From HGM11368 sp051883395 (GTDB lineage: Bacteria > Bacillota > Clostridia > Christensenellales > UBA3700), in assembly GCA_051883395.1 (NCBI GenBank), contig JBJETQ010000002.1, positions 39,249-103,248 of the forward strand: a stretch of DNA of 64,000 nucleotides, written 5' to 3'. A program made the position numbers and the translations under genes. Positions 9,281 to 17,691 of this stretch are shown piece after piece (position 1 is the stretch's first letter; every line of letters starts with the position of its first letter). The notes under the pieces are model-generated. The model saw nothing but the letters and a program-made list of their open reading frames with translations. It made no database searches and had not been told where the DNA came from.

Positions 9281-9735
9281 TAAAGAATAAAGACGTAACA
9301 GAGTTGTAATTGTTGCCTTTTGACACAGTATTACAACGTATATACGATACGAAGCTTGCTTGAAATACATAATACCACGGCTTGACGGCTCGGCTACGAG
9401 TAAAACGAGAAAATCGGCTAATTGGATTGAGATTGCCACGCTCGCATAGCTCGCTCGCAATGACGTAGCACTTGACGGTGGAGATGCGAGTAAGACAAGG
9501 AAAAAGGCAACTTTATCAAAGCATACGTACTAGGCGTACGTGAGCAAGAAAAGTTGCCTTTTGACACAGTATTGCGTGGTATATCCGTTGCCGACTTTTA
9601 AACAACTGCGTATTTAGACTTGATGGCTCTGATGCGAGTCAGGCGAGAAAAGCGGCAATTTTATCGACACGAGCGTACTTAGCGTACGTGAGTGAGAAAA
9701 ATTGCCGCTTGACAAAGCATAACGACGCATATCCG
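9281..9735. repeat. Cluster of imperfect repeats with nested palindromes
   Basis: Three copies of a ~45-base unit start near 9381, 9471 and 9619 (CTTGAYGG...GATGCGAGT...). Two long stem-loops follow: 9510-9562 (AAGGCAACTTT pairing with AAAGTTGCCTT, inner ACGTAC/GTACGT palindrome) and 9650-9710 (AGCGGCAATTTT pairing with AAAATTGCCGCT, inner CGTAC/GTACG). A further repeat (TTTGACACAGTATT...GTATATMCG) follows each unit near 9316, 9558 and, diverged, 9708. A GATTGCCACG...CGCAATGAC element sits at 9430-9465. On the minus strand the two stem-loops end in T4-T5 runs and may terminate carB-dapF transcripts. REP/MITE-like; no gene was found in 9163-9738. Confidence 0.7.
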
Positions 9736-9738
9736 CCG

Positions 9739-12700
9739 TCAGAAATTGATAATGCCGCTGAACACTTCCACAGACGTACCCTTCAACAATACGCCGTCGT
9801 CGGTATATCTGACTACCATATCGCCGCCTGATTGTTTGACGGTGATATCGGTATACTTTGGCAAGTAGCCGTTGAGAACTGCGCTGACCACTACCGCACA
9901 GCTTCCGCTGCCGCTGGCAAACGTTTCGCCGCAACCCTTGTCCCAGATACGAGCTTTGACGGTATGTCTGTCGATGACTTTTGCAAATTCGACGTTGGTT
10001 CGCTCTGGGAATATGCTGTCGTATTCCAGTTGGGAGCCGAGTTTGGATATATCTACGTTGTCAAGATGTTCTACAAACAATACGCAATGCGGATTGCCCA
10101 TAGACAGGACGTTGAGCAGGTATTCCTTTCCGTCTACCGTGTAAGGAACGCCGATTGCGTTTTTGCCCGACAATTTGACAGGAATCTGCGCCGGTTTGAG
10201 TACCGGAGTACCCATATTGACGGTCATATACATAGCTTCTCCGTCCTGCGTCTTGATTTTGATGTCTCTGATGCCGGTAGGAGTTTCGACGGTGATGTCT
10301 AGTTTGTTGACTTTGCGGTTGTCGTAGAGATATTTTGCCACGCCGAACAAACCGTTGCCGCATACCGCTCCCTGCGAGCCGTCGCAGTTGAAAATACGCA
10401 TTTTGGCATCTGCTATCTCCGACTTTTCGATGAGAATAATGCCTTCCGCTCCCACTCCGAAATGTCTGTCGGACATTCTTACGGCAACGCCTTCCGGATT
10501 GTCTATGCTCACACCGTCCAGACAATCGAAGAAAATTCTGTCGTTGCCTGCGCTGTGCATTTTGACAAATTTGTGAGCCTGTTTGCCTTTGCGCAGCTTG
10601 TTGATGTCTACGAGTTCGGTATTATATTCGCTGTATCTGCTCATAAGACAGTTGGCAACGGCGTTGGCAGTATCTATTGACGTAAGACAAGGTATAGAAC
10701 GTTCTACCGCCTTTCTTCTTATCTTGACGCTATCACGGGTGGGAAGCTTGCCTTTGGAAGACGTGGAGATGATGTAATCTATCTTTCCGCTCTCGATGAG
10801 AGTAAGGTTGTTGTGTTCCATATTCTGATGTATTTTGTCCACCGTTACTACTTCCAAGCCCCTTTCTCTCAATACTCTTGCCGTTCCTTTGGTGGCGTAG
10901 AGAGTATAGCCCAAATCTTCAAACTTCTGCGCAATATCTCCTATCTCCGCCTTGTCCTGATCTCGTACTGTGATGAATATTCCGCCCTTTTTCTTCATGC
11001 GGTATCCCGCCGCAACCAAACCTTTGAACAAAGCTTCTTCCAGCGTGTCAGCCAGTCCCAATACTTCTCCCGTTGACTTCATCTCAGGTCCTAACTGGGT
11101 ATCTACGTTGACGAGCTTTGCAAATGAGAATACAGGAACTTTGACGGCAACGTAATTGGACTTAGGATACAGCCCTGTGCCGTAACCCATATCGGACAAC
11201 TTTTCTCCAAGGATACATCTGGTGGCAAGGTCCACCATTGGCACGCCCGTTACCTTGCTGATATAAGGTATCGTACGTGAACTTCTTGGGTTAACTTCTA
11301 TAACATACAGTTCTTCTTCATAGATAAGGTATTGAATATTGACGAGTCCGACGGTATGCAGATTGATGGCAAGCATTTTGGAACACTCCACTATTCTTGC
11401 CAGCATTTCGTCGCTGAGATTCCAGGAAGGATAGACGGCAATCGAGTCTCCCGAGTGTATACCTGTTCTTTCGATGTGTTGCATTACTCCCGGAATAAGA
11501 ATGTCTTCTCCGTCGCAAATTGCGTCTACTTCTATCTCCCGTCCCATAAGATATTTGTCTATAAGAACGGGGTTTTCTATCTTCTGAGAGAGTATTACGT
11601 CCATATATTCGATGACGTCGGCGTCGGAATGGCAAACGCACATATTCTGACCGCCAAGCACGTATGACGGACGCAACAAGGTAGGATAACCTATCTTGTT
11701 GGCCACGTCCAAAGCTTCTTCTTTGGTCATTACTGTATAGCCGACAGGACGTTTGATTTGCAGTTTTTCAAGCAATTCGTCAAAGAGTTCTCTGTCTTCC
11801 GCCATATCGATATATTCCGCCTGCGTGCCGAGAATTCTGATGTTTTTCTCCCTGAAAAGTTTGGTAAGTTTGATGGCTGTCTGACCGCCGAACGCAACCA
11901 CCACGCCGTCCGGCTTTTCGGTGTTGATGATATTAAGCACGTCTTCGTTGGTAAGCGGCTCGAAGTAGAGTCTGTCTGCCGTGTCAAAGTCGGTTGATAC
12001 GGTCTCGGGATTGTTGTTGACGATGACTACTTCGTATCCTTTGCGTTTGAGCGCCCATACGCAATGTACGGAAGCGTAGTCAAATTCTACGCCCTGACCT
12101 ATACGGATAGGACCGCTGCCGAAAACGATAACTTTCTTTTTGCCGTTGGAATGAGCTTTGATAAATTCTTCCGCTTCGTTTTCGCTGTCGTAGGTAGAAT
12201 AGAAATACGGCGTCTGCGCAGGAAACTCTGCGGCGCAGGTGTCAACCATTTTGTAAGAAGCATGGATAGGTCTGGTTATCTTTTTGCCGCTTATTCTTTC
12301 GATAGAAGAATCCAAAAATCCTATCTTTTTGGCTTGCAGATAGAGTTCGTCGTCAAGTTGTTGTGTGGCAAGCGCTCTTTCCATATCGATAATGTTGGCT
12401 ATCTTGTTGAGAAACCATCTGTCTATTCTCGTCTTGGTGTGAATTTCGTTGACGGTTACTCCCCTTCTTAGCAATTCGTATATGACAAAAATACGTTCGT
12501 CGTCGCAAGAGAGCATTTTGTCCTGCAATTCCATATCGCTCATTGCCGCAATTTTTTTGTTGTAGAGAGTATCCATCGATATTTCCGCTCCCCTGACAGC
12601 CTTCATAAGCGCCTGCTCAAAGGAAGAACCGATGGACATTACTTCGCCCGTGGCTTTCATCTGAGTACCGAGTTGACGGCTGGCATAGAAGAATTTGTCA

Positions 12701-13785
12701 AACGGCCACTTAGGAAATTTGACTACTATATAATCGACGCTTGGCTCGTTGCAGGCGTAAGTGCAACCCGTAACCGAGTTTCTGATTTCGTCAAGGGCGT
12801 ATCCTATGGCAATTTTGGTGGCAACCTTGGCTATCGGATAGCCCGTCGCTTTGCTGGCGAGCGCCGAACTGCGGCTCACTCTCGGATTGACTTCAATGAC
12901 GGCATACTGCATGCTGTCGGGGTGGAGAGCAAACTGAACGTTGCAACCGCCTTCGACTTTGAGTGCGTTGACTATTTTGAGAGCAGCGCTGCGCAACATT
13001 CCGAATTCTTTTTCGGACAAAGTAATTGCGGGAGCGACGACTATACTGTCGCCGGTGTGTACACCGACAGGGTCGACGTTTTCCATACTGCACACGGTGA
13101 TGCAGTTGCCAAGAGAATCTCTGATGACTTCAAATTCTATCTCTTTCCAGCCGCTGATACACTTTTCGACCAATATCTGATGGATAGGGCTAAGGCGCAA
13201 TCCGTTTTCTGCTATATCTTCAAATTCTTCCCTGTTGTGTGCAATGCCGCCGCCTGTGCCGCCTAACGTAAACGCAGGACGAATGATGACGGGATAACCG
13301 ATTTGCTCTGCTACCATTACGCCGTCGTCCATAGTGTTGACGACTTCGGACGGAATGACGGGTTCATTGATTTGGGCAAGGGTATCCTTGAAACTCTGTC
13401 TGTCTTCCGCTCTGTCTATCGTCTCGGGATTAGCACCCAGAAGTCTGACTCCCATCTTGTCCAAAAAGCCTTCTTTTGCCAACTGCATGCTCAGCGTAAG
13501 CCCCGTCTGTCCGCCGAGAGTGGATAGCAGGCTGTCGGGACGTTCCTTTTCGATAATTCTTTTGACGGTGGTGAGAGTCAGCGGCTCGATATAAATTCTG
13601 TCTGCCACCGCATTGTCGGTCTGAATTGTTGCCGGATTGGAATTGACAAGCACGACTTCGAGATTGTCTTCTTTGAGCGCACGACACGCCTGCGTTCCTG
13701 CGTAGTCAAATTCCGCCGCCTGTCCGATGACGATAGGTCCCGAACCGATAACCATTACTTTGTGTAAATCTTTGTTGAGTGGCAT
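9739..13785 (-). CDS. carB: Carbamoyl-phosphate synthase large subunit fused to a DapF-like epimerase domain
   Basis: 1348 residues. Residues 1 to about 1065 are a complete CarB: two ATP-grasp halves (start VIGSGPIVIGQAAEFDYAGT; second half VFGSGPIRIGQGVEFDYASV near 552) and a C-terminal MGS-like allosteric domain. CarB makes carbamoyl phosphate for pyrimidines and arginine. From about residue 1070 the frame continues without a stop into about 278 residues of diaminopimelate-epimerase fold (FVKMHSAGND, NCDGSQGAVCGNG with catalytic Cys1142). The second catalytic Cys of DapF, normally in ACGTGAC, is Ser1291 (ASGSGSC, codon AGC). The Arg of the usual CGNGIR is also absent. The start codon overlaps the carA stop by one base (TAATG) after GGAGAATAA. 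CarB is certain; activity of the DapF part is open, either degenerate or altered chemistry. Confidence 0.92.
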   Translation of the reverse strand: MPLNKDLHKVMVIGSGPIVIGQAAEFDYAGTQACRALKEDNLEVVLVNSNPATIQTDNAVADRIYIEPLTLTTVKRIIEKERPDSLLSTLGGQTGLTLSMQLAKEGFLDKMGVRLLGANPETIDRAEDRQSFKDTLAQINEPVIPSEVVNTMDDGVMVAEQIGYPVIIRPAFTLGGTGGGIAHNREEFEDIAENGLRLSPIHQILVEKCISGWKEIEFEVIRDSLGNCITVCSMENVDPVGVHTGDSIVVAPAITLSEKEFGMLRSAALKIVNALKVEGGCNVQFALHPDSMQYAVIEVNPRVSRSSALASKATGYPIAKVATKIAIGYALDEIRNSVTGCTYACNEPSVDYIVVKFPKWPFDKFFYASRQLGTQMKATGEVMSIGSSFEQALMKAVRGAEISMDTLYNKKIAAMSDMELQDKMLSCDDERIFVIYELLRRGVTVNEIHTKTRIDRWFLNKIANIIDMERALATQQLDDELYLQAKKIGFLDSSIERISGKKITRPIHASYKMVDTCAAEFPAQTPYFYSTYDSENEAEEFIKAHSNGKKKVIVFGSGPIRIGQGVEFDYASVHCVWALKRKGYEVVIVNNNPETVSTDFDTADRLYFEPLTNEDVLNIINTEKPDGVVVAFGGQTAIKLTKLFREKNIRILGTQAEYIDMAEDRELFDELLEKLQIKRPVGYTVMTKEEALDVANKIGYPTLLRPSYVLGGQNMCVCHSDADVIEYMDVILSQKIENPVLIDKYLMGREIEVDAICDGEDILIPGVMQHIERTGIHSGDSIAVYPSWNLSDEMLARIVECSKMLAINLHTVGLVNIQYLIYEEELYVIEVNPRSSRTIPYISKVTGVPMVDLATRCILGEKLSDMGYGTGLYPKSNYVAVKVPVFSFAKLVNVDTQLGPEMKSTGEVLGLADTLEEALFKGLVAAGYRMKKKGGIFITVRDQDKAEIGDIAQKFEDLGYTLYATKGTARVLRERGLEVVTVDKIHQNMEHNNLTLIESGKIDYIISTSSKGKLPTRDSVKIRRKAVERSIPCLTSIDTANAVANCLMSRYSEYNTELVDINKLRKGKQAHKFVKMHSAGNDRIFFDCLDGVSIDNPEGVAVRMSDRHFGVGAEGIILIEKSEIADAKMRIFNCDGSQGAVCGNGLFGVAKYLYDNRKVNKLDITVETPTGIRDIKIKTQDGEAMYMTVNMGTPVLKPAQIPVKLSGKNAIGVPYTVDGKEYLLNVLSMGNPHCVLFVEHLDNVDISKLGSQLEYDSIFPERTNVEFAKVIDRHTVKARIWDKGCGETFASGSGSCAVVVSAVLNGYLPKYTDITVKQSGGDMVVRYTDDGVLLKGTSVEVFSGIINF

Positions 13786-14843
13786 TATTTATTCTCCTTT
13801 GTCAAATTGATAAATTGATCGTATATAAAATCGGTGGCAATCGGTCCGCCGTTGACGCCGGGCAGAAACTCGGTGGAGATTGCCCTGTAATCGTCGTATT
13901 GCAAACCTTCTACGCTTGCGTCGTTGACGTTGACGAAGGTAGGATGAAGCCCCTTTGCATCGCTTACGTCAATGTCGGTATTATGATTTTGATAAGTTAC
14001 AAATAAGCGACCTGTATCGAGTTTTTTGGTAGGTTGATTGCCGTGATGTCCGTATTTCATTTCGACAATCTTTGCTCCGCATGACATTGCCATGAGCTTG
14101 TGTCCGAGACCTATGCCGAGCATAGGCAATTTTGTTCCTATCTGTCTGATGGTATCTATCACGCTTTCGCAATCTTTCACTCTATCGCTGCCTGCCGACC
14201 AGACTACTCCGACAGGATTGCACACCATAATTTCCTGCACGCTACTGTCTGCCGACATTATTTTTACTTTCATGCCTTTATCTGCCAATGCTTCGGCTAT
14301 ATCGTAGGTCTCGCCCAAATCGACAAGACATACCGTTGCACCGCTGCCCATTTCTTTGCCTGCCTTGGCGCTCTTTTTGCTCGCCAGCGAAACCGTAGGA
14401 GTGTAATTTTTCAACAGTTTCTCCTGTTCATTGTCAAGGCTTGGCGAAGTAGTGATGAGCGCATTGACGCAACCGTTGTCTCTGATGACTTTGGTGAGCA
14501 TACGGGTATCCACCCCCTTGAAACCGACTATTCCTTTGCTCTCCATAAAATTGTCGATAGCTCCGACGCTCCTGAAATTGGAAGGTTTGTCGCACACTTC
14601 TCTGACTATTACGGCTTTGACGTGGCATTGTTTGCCTTCTACGTCGTCGTTGACGCCGAAATTGCCGAATGAAGGAAAAGTGCCGACAACGAATTGTCCC
14701 TGATAGCATTCGTCAGTGAGCAACGTCATATCGCCGCCCATGGCGGTATTGAAAACAAGCTGTCCCACAACTTGTCTTTTTGCTCCGAAAGCCGTGCCTT
14801 CAAAGACCTGGCCACTTGCAAGATACAAATAAAGTTTGTCCAT
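13785..14843 (-). CDS. carA: Carbamoyl-phosphate synthase small subunit with a dead glutaminase site
   Basis: 352 residues, normal CarA length, with the N-terminal CPSase domain (FNTAMGGDMTLLTDECYQGQ) and the class I amidotransferase fold. The amidotransferase triad is gone. The nucleophile Cys of GICLGHQ is Gly245 (LGIGLGHKLM, codon GGT), and the His and Glu of HPEASPGP are Leu327 and Gly329 (FLPGVNGGP). The oxyanion-side SNGPGDP is also changed to SAGSDRV. Known CarA feeds NH3 from glutamine to CarB through a tunnel; this one should not hydrolyse glutamine, so the synthase is probably ammonia-dependent with CarA as scaffold or allosteric partner. First gene of a carA-carB operon behind an attenuator. 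Divergent from purF-asnA. Confidence 0.93.
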   Translation of the reverse strand: MDKLYLYLASGQVFEGTAFGAKRQVVGQLVFNTAMGGDMTLLTDECYQGQFVVGTFPSFGNFGVNDDVEGKQCHVKAVIVREVCDKPSNFRSVGAIDNFMESKGIVGFKGVDTRMLTKVIRDNGCVNALITTSPSLDNEQEKLLKNYTPTVSLASKKSAKAGKEMGSGATVCLVDLGETYDIAEALADKGMKVKIMSADSSVQEIMVCNPVGVVWSAGSDRVKDCESVIDTIRQIGTKLPMLGIGLGHKLMAMSCGAKIVEMKYGHHGNQPTKKLDTGRLFVTYQNHNTDIDVSDAKGLHPTFVNVNDASVEGLQYDDYRAISTEFLPGVNGGPIATDFIYDQFINLTKENK

Positions 14844-14871
14844 ATATACCTCTCAAAAAATTATCAGACAT

Positions 14872-14922
14872 AAAAAAAGAAGACTTCCAAAGCATATCCC
14901 AATGCCTTGCCCGTCTTCTTAC
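14872..14922 (-). terminator. Attenuator hairpin in the carA leader
   Basis: On the minus strand AAGAAGAC pairs with GTCTTCTT and an inner AAGGCAT pairs with ATGCTTT; the hairpin ends in a run of seven T. It lies about 30 bases before the carA start and begins right at the stop codon of the leader peptide. That is the geometry expected for transcription attenuation rather than end-of-gene termination. Confidence 0.85.
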
Positions 14923-14969
14923 AGCATGTGCCGACTGTTGCGGCTTTTACTCTTGTAGGTTGGTCGCAT
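14919..14969 (-). CDS. Putative 16-residue leader peptide of carAB
   Basis: ATG at 14969 is preceded by GGAG with an ideal 5-base T spacer. It opens MRPTYKSKSRNSRHML and stops with TAA at 14919, directly against the attenuator stem. Three of 16 codons are Arg (CGA, CGC, CGG), none of them the AGA common in neighbouring genes. carAB is controlled by arginine and pyrimidines in many bacteria, so ribosome stalling at Arg codons could govern the attenuator. The leader also contains an ACAGC/GCTGT pair around this ORF. Translation and arginine control are inference. Confidence 0.5.
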   Translation of the reverse strand: MRPTYKSKSRNSRHML

Positions 14970-15020
14970 AAAAACTCCGTCGTCCAGTTTGCCCGACTCC
15001 GTTGCCGAGCTGTTATTAAA

Positions 15021-15049
15021 ATGATACGACAATACTTGTCTGATGTCAA
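15021..15049 (-). promoter_or_regulatory. carA promoter
   Basis: TTGACA (15049-15044) and TATCAT (15026-15021) on the minus strand, spacer 17. Transcription would start near 15014, giving a leader of about 170 bases that contains the leader peptide and attenuator. Confidence 0.8.
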
Positions 15050-15092
15050 TCTAAAAACCGTAAAAAAATAATATTTATTTGGCTCATTTTAA

Positions 15093-15121
15093 ATGACATA
15101 AATGCGGTATTTTGGTATACT
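15093..15121 (+). promoter_or_regulatory. purF promoter
   Basis: ATGACA (15093-15098) and TATACT (15116-15121), spacer 17, about 30 bases before the purF ATG. It is divergent from the carA promoter about 45 bases away. I see no purine-riboswitch architecture in this short leader. Confidence 0.65.
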
Positions 15122-15151
15122 AAAAGCGAATTTTATTTGCGGAGGGACATA

Positions 15152-16573
15152 ATGCAAAAGAGTGCGTCGGATAGACTTCATGAAGAATGCGGTATATTCG
15201 GTATATACGACAAGGCTGAATCCGGCAATATCGCAAGCACGGTTTACTACGGTCTGTTTGCTCTGCAACATCGTGGTCAGGAAGCGGCAGGTATCGCCGT
15301 CAATCACAACAGAGAAATCACTCTATTGAAAGGTCTCGGTCTGGTCAGCGACGTATTTAAACATCAGGACCTTGCTTCTGTGCAGGGCGAGATAGCTATC
15401 GGACACGTAAGATATAGTTCGGGTCCTTTTAAAGGAGTTGAAAACGCTCAGCCAATTACGGTAAATTATGCCAAAGGCAATCTTACCGTGGCTCACAACG
15501 GCAACATTACCAACTCTCAGGCGCTGAGAACGGCTCTGGAAAATCAGGGTGCTATATTCCACTCAAACAACGACAGCGAGATAATATGCTATCTCATTGC
15601 AAGAGAGAGATTGAAATGCAAGACGATAGAAGAAGCCGTTGCCAACGTGGTTCCTATGCTAAAAGGAGCATTTTCGTTGCTTATTATGAGTCCTACCAAA
15701 CTCATTGCTTTGAGAGACCCGCTTGGTATCAGACCGCTGTGCATGGGTTATATCAACGAAAGCGTGGTGTTCGCAAGCGAAACATGTGCTCTGGAAACGG
15801 TGGGAGCAAAGTTTGAAAGAGATATCAAGCCCGGCGAAATACTGGTAGTTGGCAAGGACGATATGTACAGCGATATGCGTTATGCCACCGACAAGTCGGC
15901 GCTGTGTATTTTTGAACACGTCTATTTTGCAAGACCCGACAGCATCATCGATAATCAAAGCGTAAACGAAGCTCGCATGAACGCAGGCAAACTGCTGGCT
16001 ATTCAGTACCCTGTGGACGCAGACCTTGTAATTGGCGTTCCTGACAGCGGTCTGTGCAGCGCAATTGGTTATTCGGCACAGAGCGGTATTCCTTACGGTA
16101 CGGGTCTGATTAAAAACAGATATATCGGCAGAACTTTTATTCAACCTACTCAGGCAATGAGAGAAAGAAGCGTAGCATTGAAACTCAACGCTTTGGAAAG
16201 CAACGTCAGGGGCAAGCGTATAGTGATGATTGACGACTCTATCGTAAGGGGAACTACCCTGAAAAATATCGTCAAGCTACTCAAAACGGCAGGTGCAACC
16301 GAAGTTCACGTACGTATCAGTTCGCCTAAATTCCTGTACCCTTGTTTCTACGGTACAGATATTCCTGACAGAAGCTGCCTTGCCGCAGTAAAATGGACGG
16401 AAGATGAAATAAGACAAAATCTCAATGCCGATACATTGGGCTTTTTGAAACTAGAAAGTGTAAAAGATATTGCTCCTTGCTCCACCGCAGGTTTCTGCAC
16501 AGCTTGCTTCGACGGCAAATATCCTTCTTGCGTGGACAATACAATAGATTCGCAATTTATTGACAAAATGTAG
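15152..16573 (+). CDS. purF: Amidophosphoribosyltransferase
   Basis: First committed step of purine synthesis: PRPP + glutamine to phosphoribosylamine. ATG 15152 follows GGAGGGA; the upstream in-frame TTG at 15137 is rejected because it precedes that site. A 12-residue propeptide (MQKSASDRLHEE) precedes the catalytic Cys of CGIFGIYD, as in the Bacillus-type enzyme. PRPP site IVMIDDSIVRGTT is present. Cysteines in the positions of the Bacillus 4Fe-4S ligands are present (CIFEHVYFARPDS, YPCFYG, GFCTACFDGKYP). Thus, unlike CarA next door, the glutaminase site is intact. asnA follows after 8 bases. Confidence 0.96.
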   Translation: MQKSASDRLHEECGIFGIYDKAESGNIASTVYYGLFALQHRGQEAAGIAVNHNREITLLKGLGLVSDVFKHQDLASVQGEIAIGHVRYSSGPFKGVENAQPITVNYAKGNLTVAHNGNITNSQALRTALENQGAIFHSNNDSEIICYLIARERLKCKTIEEAVANVVPMLKGAFSLLIMSPTKLIALRDPLGIRPLCMGYINESVVFASETCALETVGAKFERDIKPGEILVVGKDDMYSDMRYATDKSALCIFEHVYFARPDSIIDNQSVNEARMNAGKLLAIQYPVDADLVIGVPDSGLCSAIGYSAQSGIPYGTGLIKNRYIGRTFIQPTQAMRERSVALKLNALESNVRGKRIVMIDDSIVRGTTLKNIVKLLKTAGATEVHVRISSPKFLYPCFYGTDIPDRSCLAAVKWTEDEIRQNLNADTLGFLKLESVKDIAPCSTAGFCTACFDGKYPSCVDNTIDSQFIDKM

Positions 16574-16581
16574 GTGATTAT

Positions 16582-17562
16582 ATGTATCAATCTCAACTTA
16601 ACCTTATTCAGACAGAAATAGCAATCAAAACTATCAAAGACAACTTTGAAAAGTTCTTGGCAGGCAACCTTAATCTGACCCGTGTTTCCGCTCCGCTGTT
16701 CGTTCTCAACGATACAGGTCTCAACGACAATCTCAACGGAGTTGAACGCCCCGTAGGTTTTGACATCAAACAGACAGGCAAAAAAGCCGAAGTGGTACAC
16801 TCCCTTGCCAAATGGAAAAGATACGCCCTTCATTATTACGGATTTGAAGTGGACAGCGGTCTTTATACCGATATGAACGCAATACGCCGTGATGAAATAT
16901 GCGACGAAATACATTCTTTGTACGTCGACCAATGGGACTGGGAAAGAGTTATCAGCGAAGAAGAACGCAATCTTGACTTTCTCAAAGAAATTGTCGGCAA
17001 AATATATAGCGCAATCTATTCTACCGCTACCGTCATCGAAAGCATGTATTCGCTAGAAAACTTTTTGCCTAAGCAAATAACATTTATTACTTCGCAGGAG
17101 CTGGAAGATATTTATCCTGATCTCGAACCAAAAGAAAGAGAAAACGAACTGGCAAAGCAACTGGGAGCAATATTTATTATCGGTATTGGAGACGATCTTA
17201 AATCGGGCAAACCGCATGACAAACGTGCTCCCGACTATGACGACTGGGCTCTCAACGGCGACCTTATAGTCTGGTATCCACAGCTCAATCGTTCTGTTGA
17301 GCTGTCGTCCATGGGCATAAGAGTAAACAAAGAAGCCATGCTCTATCAACTCAATAAACTCGGCGCAAGCGACAGGCTGGAACTTCCTTTCCACAAGGCT
17401 TTGATGTCGGACGAATTGCCACTAACGATAGGCGGCGGTATAGGTCAATCCCGTCTGTGCATGGTTCTGCTGCACAAGGCGCATATAGGCGAAGTGCAAA
17501 ACTCTATATGGCCGGACGAAATGATTGAAGATTGCAGGAGTAAAAACATATTTTTGCTGTAA
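16582..17562 (+). CDS. asnA: Aspartate-ammonia ligase (asparagine synthetase A)
   Basis: 326 residues, the usual AsnA length. Recognised from NLTRVSAPLFV near the start, GVERPVGFD, KWKRYAL, LYTDMNAIRRDE, HSLYVDQWDWE and the C-terminal GGGIGQSRLCM of the aaRS-like class II core. It makes asparagine from aspartate, ATP and free ammonia, without glutamine. It is co-transcribed with purF and ends at a strong terminator. Its stop codon is overlapped by the recurrent AAAAGTCGATACGTATCG motif. The pairing with an apparently ammonia-dependent carbamoyl-phosphate synthase across the divergent promoter is notable. Confidence 0.96.
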   Translation: MYQSQLNLIQTEIAIKTIKDNFEKFLAGNLNLTRVSAPLFVLNDTGLNDNLNGVERPVGFDIKQTGKKAEVVHSLAKWKRYALHYYGFEVDSGLYTDMNAIRRDEICDEIHSLYVDQWDWERVISEEERNLDFLKEIVGKIYSAIYSTATVIESMYSLENFLPKQITFITSQELEDIYPDLEPKERENELAKQLGAIFIIGIGDDLKSGKPHDKRAPDYDDWALNGDLIVWYPQLNRSVELSSMGIRVNKEAMLYQLNKLGASDRLELPFHKALMSDELPLTIGGGIGQSRLCMVLLHKAHIGEVQNSIWPDEMIEDCRSKNIFLL

Positions 17563-17578
17563 AAGTCGATACGTATCG
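17561..17578 (+). repeat. Stop-proximal motif, copy A (asnA)
   Basis: AAAAGTCGATACGTATCG, beginning within the asnA TAA stop. Core CGATACGTATCG is a perfect 12-base palindrome. An identical 18-mer follows the stop at 40850. Confidence 0.75.
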
Positions 17579-17589
17579 AAAAAAATTGA

Positions 17590-17618
17590 AAAGAGAAACG
17601 AAAGTTTCTCTTTTTTTT
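17590..17618 (+). terminator. Terminator of purF-asnA
   Basis: AAAGAGAAAC-GAAA-GTTTCTC followed by eight T. Confidence 0.9.
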
Positions 17619-17630
17619 GATACAATCAGA

Positions 17631-17658
17631 AATACCACCCGAATAAGTGGGTGGTATT
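17631..17658 (-). terminator. Hairpin after pfp (convergent terminator)
   Basis: AATACCACCC pairs with GGGTGGTATT; located 34 bases past the pfp stop on the minus strand and convergent with the asnA terminator. The following U tract is weak. Confidence 0.65.
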
Positions 17659-17691
17659 TGTGTTAGATTTTTATTAAGACGTTCTAAAAGA

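Noticed and set aside
9281..9735. CRISPR array
   Set aside because: Units are uneven in length and spacing (about 90 and 148 bases), imperfect, and contain internal palindromes; no cas genes.
9739..10580. carB-dapF fusion as a mere assembly join
   Set aside because: The frame is open through the junction and the DapF part has coherent family motifs to its C-terminus, so I report it as real, though read-level proof is not possible here.
15021..15151. Purine or PyrR-type leader in the carA-purF intergenic region
   Set aside because: The purF leader is too short for an aptamer, and the carA leader lacks a recognisable PyrR-binding loop; a leader-peptide attenuator fits better.
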